The notes beneath the pieces were generated by a model, which saw only the letters and a list, made by a program, of their open reading frames with translations, was not told the origin of the DNA and did no database searches. Both the position numbers and the translations under genes were made by a program. Source: JACPPO01 sp965262505 (GTDB lineage: Bacteria; Acidobacteriota; Vicinamibacteria; Vicinamibacterales; UBA2999). From it: 64,000 nt of DNA. This document shows, piece after piece, positions 8,791 to 20,060 of this stretch. The stretch's first letter is position 1; the number at the start of each line of letters is the position of its first letter. The stretch is from contig CBDHFM010000030.1 of NCBI GenBank assembly GCA_965262505.1, positions 1,426,001 through 1,490,000 of the forward strand, in the 5' to 3' direction.

Positions 8791-9668
8791 TGGATGGCGT
8801 GCTCGTCATCGACAAGCCGCAGGGCCTCACATCGCACGATGTAGTGGCGGCCGCACGACGCGCGCTCGGCGAGAAACGCGTCGGCCATACCGGGACGCTC
8901 GACCCGCTCGCCACCGGTATTCTCCCGTTGGCCATTGGGCGGGCCACACGCCTGGTCAGATTCCTGACGGCATCCGACAAAGACTACGACGCGACGATTC
9001 GCTTCGGCGCGACGACCGACTCGTACGATGTGACCGGCAACGAGACGAGCCGCACCGACCTCGAGCCGTCGCGCGATGCCCTGCTGGCCGCGATCAAGGC
9101 GTTGACGGGCGATTACCTGCAGCCACCGCCCCCCGTCTCGGCGAAGAAGATTGAGGGCCGTCGCGCGTACAGGCTCGCCAGACAGGGTCAGCCCGTGGCC
9201 CTGACGCCCGTGCCGGTGCGCGTGCCGCGCGCCGAGATGCTTGAATTCGTGACAGGACGCGCCCGCATAGCGTTGACATGCTCTGCCGGGTTTTACGTGC
9301 GATCCTTCGCCCACGCGCTTGGGGAGCTCACCGGGACCGGCGCCTGCCTGGAGGCGCTGCGGCGGACCCGAACCGGCGAGTTCGGCCTCGATGTCGCGAT
9401 TCCGCTGGAACGGCTGCGGGTCGCCCCTGATGCCGCCGCGAGCCTCGTCGCGCTCGAGACACTCCTCGCCCGCTTTCCTGCCGTCACCCTGACGAACACC
9501 GGACGCGCGCACGTGTCACACGGCCGCGAGATCAGCCCAGGGGACTATGGAGATGGGCCACTGGACTCGGCGTGGGTGCGTCTGTTCGACGCCACCGGGG
9601 CGCTGGTCGCCCTGGCCACTCCCGGCCACACACGCGGTTCATTGCATCCGTCGGTCGTGCTGATATAG
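8790..9668 (+). CDS. truB: tRNA pseudouridine(55) synthase TruB
   Basis: Converts U55 of tRNAs to pseudouridine. The GTG at 8790 gives the classic start VDGVLVIDKPQGLTSHDVV. The catalytic aspartate is in 'GHTGTLDPLATGILP', and the 'KDYDATIRFGATTDSYD' block is also typical. The protein has 292 residues including a C-terminal PUA-like part. Translational coupling to nrnA is likely because the stop and start overlap. Confidence 0.95.
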   Translation: MDGVLVIDKPQGLTSHDVVAAARRALGEKRVGHTGTLDPLATGILPLAIGRATRLVRFLTASDKDYDATIRFGATTDSYDVTGNETSRTDLEPSRDALLAAIKALTGDYLQPPPPVSAKKIEGRRAYRLARQGQPVALTPVPVRVPRAEMLEFVTGRARIALTCSAGFYVRSFAHALGELTGTGACLEALRRTRTGEFGLDVAIPLERLRVAPDAAASLVALETLLARFPAVTLTNTGRAHVSHGREISPGDYGDGPLDSAWVRLFDATGALVALATPGHTRGSLHPSVVLI

Positions 9669-9765
9669 AATCTAAGTCTTTTGGGGACCCCTATTTAGCA
9701 GCAGTACGGCGGCTTGGTGGATCCGCGGGGCGGATCAGTTCTGGGCCGTTCGTGGAGGAGACGTC
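9669..9765 (+). promoter_or_regulatory. rpsO leader with a small perfect hairpin
   Basis: The 97-base gap between truB and rpsO holds a perfect 7-bp hairpin (GATCCGC, loop GGG, GCGGATC; 9720-9736) about 30 bases before the GTG start, and a GGAGG ribosome-binding site close to the start. S15 controls its own mRNA through leader structures in several phyla, so this could be an S15-binding element; that role is inference. Confidence 0.4.
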
Positions 9766-10035
9766 GTGGCGTTTACCAAGGACCACAAGACCGGAATCAT
9801 CGGGACATACAAGACACACGAAGGCGATACGGGATCCCCGGAAGTACAGGTGGCGCTCCTGAGCGAGCGCATCAACTATCTCACCGAGCATTTCAAGGTT
9901 CACGCAAAGGACCATCACTCGAGACGCGGCCTGCTGAAGCTCGTCGGCCAACGCCGGAGGCTGCTCGATTACCTTAAAAGCAAGAACTCGGAACGGTACG
10001 CGGAACTCATCCGCCGTCTCGGCATCCGGAAATAA
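9766..10035 (+). CDS. rpsO: 30S ribosomal protein S15
   Basis: Primary 16S rRNA-binding protein of the small subunit, 89 residues, with a GTG start after GGAGGAGA. The sequence shows the S15 signature across 'GDTGSPEVQVALLSERI' and 'DHHSRRGLLKLVGQRRRLL'. It is followed after 80 bases by pnp, the usual pairing. Confidence 0.97.
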   Translation: MAFTKDHKTGIIGTYKTHEGDTGSPEVQVALLSERINYLTEHFKVHAKDHHSRRGLLKLVGQRRRLLDYLKSKNSERYAELIRRLGIRK

Positions 10036-10115
10036 CCCGGGATCGGGGATGGGGAAATCTGGGATTGCAAAGTTCCCAGGCCCCGGTCCCCCAGACCATC
10101 GACGATAGATACTTT

Positions 10116-12209
<2,094 letters not shown>

Positions 12210-12266
12210 GACGAAGCCGCGAAGGCCGGCGCGGAAACGACGGCGCCGGCAGCCAAGGAGTAACGT

Positions 12267-12653
12267 CTGGCACTCACCCGCCGCCGGGCCGGTCTGCTGT
12301 TGCTCGGCGCGGGTGCCTTCCCGCTTGCGCGCCCGTTCGCGCGTCGGCTACTGGCCCAGGAACAGGCGCCGAACCGGCCCGAATTCACGCTCGTTGCCAG
12401 GAACTTCCGCTACTCGCCCGACCGTCTCGACGTCAGCCAGGGGGACCTCGTCACAGTGACGATACGGAGCGAGGATATCGTCTACAGCTTCGTGATCGAT
12501 GAGTACCGCATCGTCAGGCGGGTGCCGGCCGGCGGCACGACCACGGTTGAGTTTCTCGCCGACCGTCCCGGAACATTCCGCTTCTACAGCAATCTAACCA
12601 GCGACAGCGGCCATGCCGAGATGCAGGGCGAGCTCGTCGTCCGCCCTCGATAG
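12267..12653 (+). CDS. Exported cupredoxin-like protein, probable CTG start
   Basis: Small protein (128 residues from CTG) with an arginine-rich signal ('LTRRRAGLLLLGAGAF') that resembles a twin-arginine leader, followed by a beta-rich cupredoxin-type domain ('FTLVARNFRYSPDRLDVSQG', 'PGTFRFYSNLTSDSGHAEM'). The GHAEMQG segment has the His/Met typical of cytochrome-oxidase-subunit-II-like cupredoxins, but the usual copper cysteine is not visible (serine occupies the region), so copper binding is uncertain. AAGGAG at 12255-12260 lies six bases before CTG 12267, whereas the first conventional start, TTG 12300, has no such site and would cut the signal. It begins in the former pnp tail. Confidence 0.65.
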   Translation: MALTRRRAGLLLLGAGAFPLARPFARRLLAQEQAPNRPEFTLVARNFRYSPDRLDVSQGDLVTVTIRSEDIVYSFVIDEYRIVRRVPAGGTTTVEFLADRPGTFRFYSNLTSDSGHAEMQGELVVRPR

Positions 12654-12691
12654 ACAACCACTCGGTTGATCTGGTCGCGGGTCCTGTCTAA

Positions 12692-13994
12692 GAGCATGTA
12701 AGGACATAACTGCTTGTACTGTTGATCGGCGAGTAGTACGCTGCGCCCGTGGAGGTGGCCACCCTGCGGGCAAAGCATGCAGCGCTGGCGCCCGTGCTCA
12801 CGGAGCGATCGCGCCGGGTGTGGGCGGCGACTGAGGCCGAGGCGATCGGTTATGGCGGCACGGCGCTGGTCGCCCGAGCCACGGGTATCGCGACATCGAC
12901 CATCCAGCGCGGTTTGCGTGAATTGACGGCGGACGAGCCGCTCGCGGGCGGCCGGACGCGAAGGGCGGGCGGCGGCCGCAAGCGCGCGATCGATCTCGAC
13001 GCGACGCTGCTGCGCGATTTGGATGCGTTGGTTGAGCCGACCGCCCCCGGCGATCCCGACTCGCCGCTGCGGTGGACGTGCCAGAGCGCACGGACGTTGG
13101 CGGTGGCGCTCGACGGTCTGGGCCACCGCGTCAGCCACACGGTGGTCGCCGAGTTGTTGCACGGACTGGGCTACAGCCTGCAGGGCAACGCCAAGACTCG
13201 TGAGGGCCGCCAGCATGTCGATCGGGACGCGCAGTTTCGGTACATCGCCCGGCGCGTGCGACGCGCGCAACGGCAACAGCAGCCGACGATTTCGGTGGAC
13301 ACCAAGAAGAAGGAGCTGGTCGGCGCGTTCAAGAACGCGGGCCGCACCTGGCGCCCGGCGAAGACGCCGCAGCGGGTACAGGTCCACGACTTCGTGATCC
13401 CGGCCACCGCCACCACGGGCGGGAAGGCCATTCCGTATGGCATCTACGATCTGCATCGCAACGAAGGCTGGGTGCGTGTCGGGATCGATCACGACACCGC
13501 GAGCTTCGCGGTACGGTCGATCCAGCGTTGGTGGCAGCACATGGGTCGCCCGGCGTATCGACAAGCCCAGTCGCTGTTGATCACGGCGGATGCAGGCGGG
13601 AGCAACGGGGCGCGCCTCCGGTTGTGGAAGTGGGAACTGCCGCGTCTGGCCAATCGGACGGGCTTGGTGATCACGGTCTGTCACTTTCCGCCGGGTACGA
13701 GCAAGTGGAACAAGATCGAGCATCGGGTGTTCTCGCACATCGCGATGAATTGGCGCGGCACCCCACTCGTCGACTTGGCCACGATCGTGAGCCTCATTGG
13801 CTCGACGCACAGTCGGTCCGGACTCCGCGTTCGGTCGGAACTCGACCGCGGCCAATACCCGGGTGGCCTCACCGTCACCGATGCGCAGCTGGCGACGGTA
13901 CGCCTCGAGCGGCATCGCTTTCACGGCGACTGGAACTACACGATCCATCCCGCTGCTCCGAGAACACAAAAGTCAGTAATTGTCTGACAAGCCC
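12692..13994 (+). mobile_element. ISAzo13-like insertion sequence, copy A
   Basis: Complete 1303-bp element with imperfect terminal inverted repeats: left end GAGCATGTAAGG..., right end (reverse complement) GGGCTTGTCAGACAATTACTG. Flanked by a TAA direct repeat at 12689-12691 and 13995-13997, consistent with a 3-bp target duplication. One transposase gene fills it. Three further near-identical copies lie at 23177-24479 (minus), 25705-27007 (plus) and 46304-47606 (minus). Confidence 0.9.
12749..13987 (+). CDS. ISAzo13-family transposase (copy A)
   Basis: 412-residue DDE-type transposase that would catalyse movement of its element. It has an N-terminal helix-turn-helix region ('ATGIATSTIQRGLRELTAD'), a central segment with 'TISVDTKKKELVG' (likely first catalytic Asp), 'LLITADAGGSNGARL' (second Asp) and 'FPPGTSKWNKIEHRVFSHI' (Glu with the KIEHR block), the pattern of this family. 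Start GTG. It differs from the other copies by Glu for Gln near residue 32 and Gln for Pro near residue 370. A 400+ codon antisense frame is a by-product of codon bias. Confidence 0.9.
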   Translation: MEVATLRAKHAALAPVLTERSRRVWAATEAEAIGYGGTALVARATGIATSTIQRGLRELTADEPLAGGRTRRAGGGRKRAIDLDATLLRDLDALVEPTAPGDPDSPLRWTCQSARTLAVALDGLGHRVSHTVVAELLHGLGYSLQGNAKTREGRQHVDRDAQFRYIARRVRRAQRQQQPTISVDTKKKELVGAFKNAGRTWRPAKTPQRVQVHDFVIPATATTGGKAIPYGIYDLHRNEGWVRVGIDHDTASFAVRSIQRWWQHMGRPAYRQAQSLLITADAGGSNGARLRLWKWELPRLANRTGLVITVCHFPPGTSKWNKIEHRVFSHIAMNWRGTPLVDLATIVSLIGSTHSRSGLRVRSELDRGQYPGGLTVTDAQLATVRLERHRFHGDWNYTIHPAAPRTQKSVIV

Positions 13995-14016
13995 TAACCA
14001 CGACCACCCAGGGTTA

Positions 14017-15454
14017 GGGGATGTCCCACTGACTGTTGAAAATTGACGCGGCGGCTCCTCACTGCTCGTGATACACGAGTGGTGGGCAACCCGAGGCGAC
14101 ACGCCTCACAGCAAAGGAGCCGCCATGAAGAAGTCTCGCACAGTCCGTCCCGCCGCTGGTGTTGAATCTCCGCCCCCGCGTCGCCTGCCCCTCGTCGAGC
14201 TGCTGATCGATACCGAGGCGGAGCTGTTCGAGCTCGCGGTGCGGTCAGGGTTACAGGTCTTGGACGCCATGCTCGAAGACGATCGGACCGCGATCTGTGG
14301 CCCGCGGTACGCGCACCAGGCCGACCGTACGGCGGCCCGGGCCGGGACGGTGGCCAGTGAGGTCGTCCTCGGCGGGCGCAAGATGGCAATCCGGCGTCCC
14401 CGGGTCCGCGCGGCCCGCCAGGAAGTACCGCTGCCGACTTTCCAGACGATGGCCCAGACCGATCCCCTGCGGCGCCGCACTGTCGAGCAGCTGTTGGTCG
14501 GTGTCAGCACCCGGGGCTATGCTCGGAGTCTGGAGCCGCTCCCGGCCGACGTCCCCAGCCGTAGCGTGAGTAAGAGCGCCGTCAGCCGCCGGTTTGTCGC
14601 CAAGACCGCCGCGCAACTGGCCGCGTGGCAGGCGACGCCCCTCGAGAACCTGGATCTGGTCGGCCTCGTCCTCGACGGTGTCCACATCGGCGAGCACTGT
14701 CTGGTCGTCGCCTTGGGGGTCGGCGCCGACGGCACGAAGCACGCCCTCGGGCTCTGGGAAGGCTCGACGGAGAACGCGACCGTCTGTCAGAGCCTGCTGG
14801 CCAACCTCCAGAGCCGTGGCCTGCGCACCGATCGGAGTGTGCTGGTGATGCTCGATGGGTCGAAGGCGCTGCGGGCGGCGGTGACTGCGGTGTTCGGCCG
14901 CGCCGCCGTGGTGCAGCGCTGCCAAGTCCACAAGACCCGCAACATCCTCGACCATTTACCGGCGCGCCAGCGGCCCTGGGTGCAGGCCATCCTGCGGCGG
15001 GCCTATCAGCACGAGGACGTGAAGACCGCGATGCGGTTGCTACGGAACCTCGCCCGCCGCCTCGACCGGGAACATCCGTGCGCGGCGGCCAGTGTGCGGG
15101 AAGGGCTCGAAGAGACCGTGACCGTGCTCACGCTCGGCCTCGCTCCCCGTCTCCAGCGCTCGCTGGCCACCACCAACGCCGCCGAGAGCCTCATCAGCCG
15201 GACCCGCCACGTCAAACGCAACGTCAAGCGCTGGCGGGGCGGCCAGATGATGCTGCGCTGGGTCGCCGCGGGTGTGCTCGAAGCAGCCAAAGGGTTCCGG
15301 CGCCTGAAGGGACATGCGGATATGCCGCAGCTCGTCGCGGCCCTCCGCGCCCGAGATCACCGTCTCGGCCTCGGAGACTCCAGGGAGGCGCAGCACGTCG
15401 CTTAGAATGTCACCCGAGTCGCCGCCGAGTTTCAACAGCGGCCGGGACATCCCC
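14017..15454 (+). mobile_element. IS256-family insertion sequence
   Basis: 1438-bp element bounded by inverted repeats: both ends begin GGGGATGTCCC, then after six differing bases share TGTTGAAA. It is flanked by an 8-bp direct repeat CAGGGTTA (14009-14016 and 15455-15462), the duplication length normal for IS256. It inserted only 22 bp from the right end of ISAzo13 copy A. Only one copy is present in this window. Confidence 0.92.
14125..15405 (+). CDS. IS256-family (mutator-type) transposase
   Basis: 426 residues from the ATG at 14125, chosen because AAAGGAG precedes it by five bases; an upstream in-frame start at 14068 lacks a ribosome site. It shows the mutator-family catalytic architecture: first Asp in 'LVGLVLDGVHIGEH', second in 'LVMLDGSKALRAAV', the CxxH motif 'RCQVHKTRNILDHLP', and the catalytic Glu in 'TTNAAESLISRTR'. 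The frame is intact, so it is probably functional. Confidence 0.92.
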   Translation: MKKSRTVRPAAGVESPPPRRLPLVELLIDTEAELFELAVRSGLQVLDAMLEDDRTAICGPRYAHQADRTAARAGTVASEVVLGGRKMAIRRPRVRAARQEVPLPTFQTMAQTDPLRRRTVEQLLVGVSTRGYARSLEPLPADVPSRSVSKSAVSRRFVAKTAAQLAAWQATPLENLDLVGLVLDGVHIGEHCLVVALGVGADGTKHALGLWEGSTENATVCQSLLANLQSRGLRTDRSVLVMLDGSKALRAAVTAVFGRAAVVQRCQVHKTRNILDHLPARQRPWVQAILRRAYQHEDVKTAMRLLRNLARRLDREHPCAAASVREGLEETVTVLTLGLAPRLQRSLATTNAAESLISRTRHVKRNVKRWRGGQMMLRWVAAGVLEAAKGFRRLKGHADMPQLVAALRARDHRLGLGDSREAQHVA

Positions 15455-15505
15455 CAGGGTTAGCGCGTAAATGTTTATGGCCTTTCCACTGTATATCTCT
15501 ATCAG

Positions 15506-18163
15506 GTGCAGCACACAGTCCGCCTCGTCGCATTCGGCGCCCTAGCCTTCGCGCTGGCAGGGGGCTCACCCGTCGGCGCCCAATCGCCACAGGAAAGCGG
15601 TCGCAAGCAGGCACAGGCCATGCGTGTGTCGGATGGCTCTATTCGTGTGGACGGCAGGCTCGACGATGAGGCATGGGGCGCGGTTCCGATGCTGACGGAC
15701 TTCACCCAGAAGGAGCCCGTCGAAGGCGTCGAACCCACCGATCGGATGGAGGTCCGCTTCGCCTACGACGACACGGCGCTGTACGTCGGGGCGCGAATGT
15801 TCTCCAGCGCTCCCATTCAGGCCCCGATGAGCCGTCGTGACGGCGCCAACCAGGCTGAGTTCATGATGGTCTCGCTCGACACCTATCTGGACCGAAGAAC
15901 CGCGTCGAGCTTCGGCGTCACGGCGTCGGGCGTGAGGCTCGACCGGTACCACCCGACCGACGACACCCGCGCCGACCAGGGATTCGATCCGGTCTGGGAA
16001 GCGCAAACAAGCATCGATGGCGAGGGCTGGTCGGCCGAGTTCTGGATCCCTTTTTCGCAGCTCCGTTTCAACGAGCGCAATCCGCAGGTCTGGGGGTTGA
16101 ACGTGCAGCGGTGGATCCCGCCACTCAACGAATGGGTCTACTGGGAGATGGTGCCGCGCACGGAGCAGGGTTGGGCGTCGCGCTTCGGCGATCTGCGGGG
16201 GATCGAGGGCATCCAGCCACGGCAGCGGATCGAGCTGGTGCCCTACGTAACGAGCGCATCTCGGCTCATCGGCGACCGTGATCCCACCAATCCGTTTCTC
16301 AGCGCGGCCAACGTGACCGCTGGCACCGGGCTGGACGCCAAGATCGGGATCGGCTCCAACCTGACGTTGGATGCCACCGTGAATCCTGATTTCGGCCAGG
16401 TTGAGGCCGACCCCGCCGAGGTGAACCTGTCGGCGTTCGAGTCCTTCTTCCAGGAACAGCGGCCATTCTTCAGTGAAGGGAGCAACCTGCTCACCGGCGG
16501 TGGCGGCGGCGGAAATTTTAACTTCGGAGGTGCGAACAACACGTTTTTCTACTCTCGCCGGATCGGTGCTGCCCCTCGAGGCGACGCCGACGGCGAGTTC
16601 ATCGATGAGCCCACCGCCAGCACGATCCTGGGGGCAGCCAAGCTCACCGGGCGTTTGTCCTCTGGCCTCTCAGTGGGCGCGCTGGCGGCCGTGACCAGCG
16701 AGGAAACCGCACGCACGTTCGACAGCCCGTCTCAGTTCGGCAGTGTACGTGTCGCACCCCAGGCAACCTACGCGTTGACCCGCCTGCAACAGGAATTCGG
16801 GGAACCGGGTTCTTCGGCCGGGCTGTTGGCGACGGTCGTGCACCGGAATCTTGAAAATGCCGACCCGCTCGCAGAGAAGCTCACCCGGAATGCGTTCGGA
16901 TTGAATGGCGATACGACGATTCGATTCAGAGACGGCGAGTACCAACTGACCGCCAACGGGGGGATGAGTTACGTGGAGGGATCGGAGGACGCCATCGCGC
17001 GCCTGCAGCGATCCAGCGCGCGGTACTTCAACCGGCCCGACGCCGACTACGTCACCTACGATCTGCTCCAGACGTCGATGGTGGGCGCCAACGCCAACGT
17101 AGCCCTTCAGCGCCGACAGGGCCGCCACTGGTTGTGGAATGCGAGTGCAGGCATGGTGTCGCCCGGTTTCGAAACCAACGACATGGGGCGCCTGAATCAG
17201 GCCGACCAGATAAGCCTCCGAGGGCAGCTCCGGTACCGGGAAACAGTACCAGGGCGATTCTGGCGTAACTACCAGATCGGGCTCAATAGTAACAAACAGT
17301 CGAACTATGCAGGCGATCGCCAGGGTGGGGGCGTGGGGCTCAACGGGAACATCGAATGGTCGAACTTCTGGTCAACGTTCGCCAATGTCAACCTTTGGGT
17401 CCGAAAGCAGAATATGAGGCTGACCCGTGGCGGACCGACGATGGAGCAGAATCGGGCCTGGCAAACGCGCGTCAATATCCAGAGCCCCGATTCGGGGACA
17501 ACCCGTGTTGAGATGCGGATCGACACTCGTAACGATGAGGACGGCGGGTTCCAGCTCGGGCTGAGGCCGCAATTCAGGATGCAACCCGGCTCGCAGTGGC
17601 AGCTCTCGCTTGAACCAACCTTTTCCCGGAACGTCGACACACAGCAGTACTTCGACACCGTGGAGGGCGGCGGGCCGGCGGCAACTTTTGGTAACCGCTA
17701 CGTATTTGGGCGCCTCGATCAGTCAACCTATTCCACCGCGATCCGGCTGGACTACACGTTCAAGCCCGATCTCACGCTGCAGCTCTACGCTGAACCGTTT
17801 TCCTCCAGCGGCAGCTACACCGACATCGGCGAACTGGTCGCTGCGCGCACCCGGCAACGGCGATCGTACGGGACCGACGGTACGACGCTGACGCGCCTGG
17901 CCGACGGTGGCTACGAGGTGGCGGACGGGAACTCGATCTTCGAACTGGACAACGAGGACTTCAACGTGCAGTCCTTTCGCAGCAACCTGGTGCTCCGCTG
18001 GGAGTGGCGTCCGGGCAGCACCCTGTTCGTCGTCTGGTCGCAGGACCGATTCGCCAGAACGGACGTCGGCACGCCGACGACGGCGGGGCAGATGTTCCGC
18101 TCGCTGGGTGTCACCGGCGACAATTTCTTCGCCATCAAGACCAGCTTCTGGTTTTCACCGTAG
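15506..18163 (+). CDS. DUF5916 protein with N-terminal CBM9-like domain
   Basis: Exported 885-residue protein. A signal peptide of ~25 residues ends near 'PVGAQ'. Residues ~45-230 form a carbohydrate-binding family 9-like domain ('IRVDGRLDDEAWGAVPML', 'RFAYDDTALYVGARM'), and the remainder is the large beta-rich DUF5916 region ('NPDFGQVEADPAEVNLSAFE', 'FFQEQRPFFSEGSNLL'), thought to be an outer-membrane beta-barrel-like module; the chain ends in Phe-Trp-Phe-Ser-Pro. The GTG start follows the IS256 duplication by only 43 bases, so the native promoter may have been displaced. It converges with the glycosyltransferase gene downstream. The biochemical role of the family is not established. Confidence 0.85.
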   Translation: MQHTVRLVAFGALAFALAGGSPVGAQSPQESGRKQAQAMRVSDGSIRVDGRLDDEAWGAVPMLTDFTQKEPVEGVEPTDRMEVRFAYDDTALYVGARMFSSAPIQAPMSRRDGANQAEFMMVSLDTYLDRRTASSFGVTASGVRLDRYHPTDDTRADQGFDPVWEAQTSIDGEGWSAEFWIPFSQLRFNERNPQVWGLNVQRWIPPLNEWVYWEMVPRTEQGWASRFGDLRGIEGIQPRQRIELVPYVTSASRLIGDRDPTNPFLSAANVTAGTGLDAKIGIGSNLTLDATVNPDFGQVEADPAEVNLSAFESFFQEQRPFFSEGSNLLTGGGGGGNFNFGGANNTFFYSRRIGAAPRGDADGEFIDEPTASTILGAAKLTGRLSSGLSVGALAAVTSEETARTFDSPSQFGSVRVAPQATYALTRLQQEFGEPGSSAGLLATVVHRNLENADPLAEKLTRNAFGLNGDTTIRFRDGEYQLTANGGMSYVEGSEDAIARLQRSSARYFNRPDADYVTYDLLQTSMVGANANVALQRRQGRHWLWNASAGMVSPGFETNDMGRLNQADQISLRGQLRYRETVPGRFWRNYQIGLNSNKQSNYAGDRQGGGVGLNGNIEWSNFWSTFANVNLWVRKQNMRLTRGGPTMEQNRAWQTRVNIQSPDSGTTRVEMRIDTRNDEDGGFQLGLRPQFRMQPGSQWQLSLEPTFSRNVDTQQYFDTVEGGGPAATFGNRYVFGRLDQSTYSTAIRLDYTFKPDLTLQLYAEPFSSSGSYTDIGELVAARTRQRRSYGTDGTTLTRLADGGYEVADGNSIFELDNEDFNVQSFRSNLVLRWEWRPGSTLFVVWSQDRFARTDVGTPTTAGQMFRSLGVTGDNFFAIKTSFWFSP

Positions 18164-18232
18164 GCCCCCGCGCCTACGGCCCCACTCTGCCTCGAAGGCG
18201 TCCTTCCAGCGGGGAGGACCCAGAAGACAAGG

Positions 18233-19333
18233 TCACCTTTTAGCTTCGGGTGGTTCAGGGCGGCCAGGACCTCGGCCGCCATACAGATGACGGAGTCGGG
18301 TCATGAGTGCCGCGCGGTCGAAGCCGTCCGGCAGGCGACCAGGGCTTCCGGCCTCCAAGGTCGCGCGCAACGCGCGGGCGAGCGCGCCGATGTCGCCCCA
18401 CGGCGTGACGGCGGCGTGCCATTCACGAACACCGCCACTGTCCCAGGCGACGACGGGCACACCCATGGTCAAAGCCTCGAGGCCCACGATGCCGAACGGT
18501 TCCTGCCAGCGCGACGGCATCAGCAGCGCGCGCGCTCGCTTGTAGACGGATGCCAGACGATCGTGCGGCACCCAGCCGAGCACTTCGCAGCCTGTCGCCT
18601 CGAGTCGCGCCCGTTCCGAGCCGGTTCCGGCGAACACGAGTGGCAGCTCGACTTCGGATCGTCGATGGGCTTCGACGACGTCGAAGACGCCCTTCGCCGC
18701 CACCAGACGACCGACGAAGAGGACAGACGGGGGGCCGTCAGCCGTCGCCGTCGCATCGAGCCCGTGCACGAACGGGGGAATGACGGCAATGCGCGCGGCG
18801 TCGATGCCTACGGCGACGAGCTCGTCGCGCATATGGAGCGACAGGACGATGACGGTGCGCATGCCGCGCAGCGCGTCGAGGCGACGCGTGGTGACGTCGA
18901 GAATACGCTCGAAGTAGTCGCGGTCCTCGAAGCAACTGGCGCAGGTCGAAGGCGCCATCGGTTCCCGGCAGACGCGACCGTCGAGCGTGACCTTGCCGCG
19001 GCCCGGGCAGAACACGCGATGATCCTGTACGGTCAGGATGGCGCCGCGCGCGGCACCCCAGCGCAGCACGGCGGGACTCATGCAGTTGTGCAGATGAATC
19101 ACGTCGGGCGAAAGGCGACGGGCAAGCGCCTCGAGGGTATCAACTCCCGCGGGGCTACCCGCTTCCATTCCGGGCACGATCGTGACTTGCCAGGACTCGG
19201 CGGTCGGCACGTCGTTACGCCCGACGGCGAGATGGGTGTCACCATCCCGTCCCAGCTCGTGCAGTAGGCCGAGTAAATGCCAGTCCGCACCACCCCGGGT
19301 GCTCAGGCGATCGGCGACGTGGAGAAGACGCAC
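18233..19333 (-). CDS. GT4-type glycosyltransferase
   Basis: 366-residue GT-B-fold glycosyltransferase. The N-terminal half has 'ADRLSTRGGADWHLLGLLHEL' and a cysteine-bearing segment 'CREPMAPSTCASCF'; the nucleotide-sugar-binding C-terminal half has 'VLFVGRLVAAKGVFDVVEAH' and the E-x7-E motif in 'PFGIVGLEALTMGVPVVAWD', characteristic of group 1 transferases. No signal peptide is seen, so it probably acts in the cytoplasm on surface polysaccharide or glycolipid. The start is GTG. It stands alone, convergent with the DUF5916 gene, and the acceptor cannot be inferred. Confidence 0.85.
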   Translation of the reverse strand: MRLLHVADRLSTRGGADWHLLGLLHELGRDGDTHLAVGRNDVPTAESWQVTIVPGMEAGSPAGVDTLEALARRLSPDVIHLHNCMSPAVLRWGAARGAILTVQDHRVFCPGRGKVTLDGRVCREPMAPSTCASCFEDRDYFERILDVTTRRLDALRGMRTVIVLSLHMRDELVAVGIDAARIAVIPPFVHGLDATATADGPPSVLFVGRLVAAKGVFDVVEAHRRSEVELPLVFAGTGSERARLEATGCEVLGWVPHDRLASVYKRARALLMPSRWQEPFGIVGLEALTMGVPVVAWDSGGVREWHAAVTPWGDIGALARALRATLEAGSPGRLPDGFDRAALMTRLRHLYGGRGPGRPEPPEAKR

Positions 19334-19400
19334 AAGCTACCGGACAGGTCCCGCGTTCGACGAGGACGATAGGTGATATGAAAGGACGCCGGTTACACGC

Positions 19401-20060
19401 TCATTCGCCGCGTTCGGCGAACATCCTGGTCATGAGGTCGATCTCGGACGCCTGACTCACCAACACCGCGTCGGCGAAGGTCAGCACTCCGGGATGATCG
19501 GTGCGGTCGAGCACCGCTTCGGCCATTTCCAGCGCGCCCTGATGGTGCGCGATCATCAGGCTGAGGAAGAGGCGCTCGGCCTCGACGCCCGACGCCGCGG
19601 ATAGCTCCACCATCTGCGCCCGCGTCGCCATTCCCGGCATCAGGGCACCCATGGCGTGCGCCGCTTGGTCGCCCTCCTCATCTGAGCCACCGGGACGCAT
19701 CATCCAGGTCATCGGGGGCTCGCTGCCGGCCTGTCTCAGTCGCCACTCGCCAAGCCAGCCGTACAGCTGACCAGCCTGATGGCCCTGCGTGGTCGCGATG
19801 TCGTACGCCAGCAGGCGGACATCCTCGCCTTCAGTGCGGTCGCGGATGATCATTGCCATCTCGACGCCCTGGATGTGGTGCACCTGCATGTCACGGGCGA
19901 ACCCGGCCTCGGCGCTGGTGCTGCCTGGCGCGGGATGGCCGGGCGTGCTCATGCGGCCGACCGAGTATGCCACCGCGCCCACGACGACGGCGGTGACGAG
20001 CGCGGTGACAACGATGGCTCCCGGGCCCGGCCGCGCGCTACGAGACTCGTCCGGAACCAT
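19401..20060 (-). CDS. DUF305 domain protein, membrane anchored
   Basis: 219 residues with an N-terminal transmembrane helix ('AIVVTALVTAVVVGAVAYSV') and an exported DUF305 domain carrying paired histidine motifs 'MQVHHIQGVEMAM' and 'LMIAHHQGALEMAE', a ferritin-like four-helix arrangement thought to bind metal. Its 5' end overlaps the 3' end of the DUF3105 gene by 23 bases, so the two are translated from one transcript. DUF305-DUF3105 neighbours are recurrent in high-GC bacteria. Their function is unknown; a metal-related role is inference. Confidence 0.88.
   Translation of the reverse strand: MVPDESRSARPGPGAIVVTALVTAVVVGAVAYSVGRMSTPGHPAPGSTSAEAGFARDMQVHHIQGVEMAMIIRDRTEGEDVRLLAYDIATTQGHQAGQLYGWLGEWRLRQAGSEPPMTWMMRPGGSDEEGDQAAHAMGALMPGMATRAQMVELSAASGVEAERLFLSLMIAHHQGALEMAEAVLDRTDHPGVLTFADAVLVSQASEIDLMTRMFAERGE

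Noticed and set aside
12584..13969. 400-500-codon frames antisense to each ISAzo13-like transposase
   Set aside because: Repeated in all four copies only because the DNA is duplicated; the sense strand encodes a complete transposase with HTH and DDE motifs.
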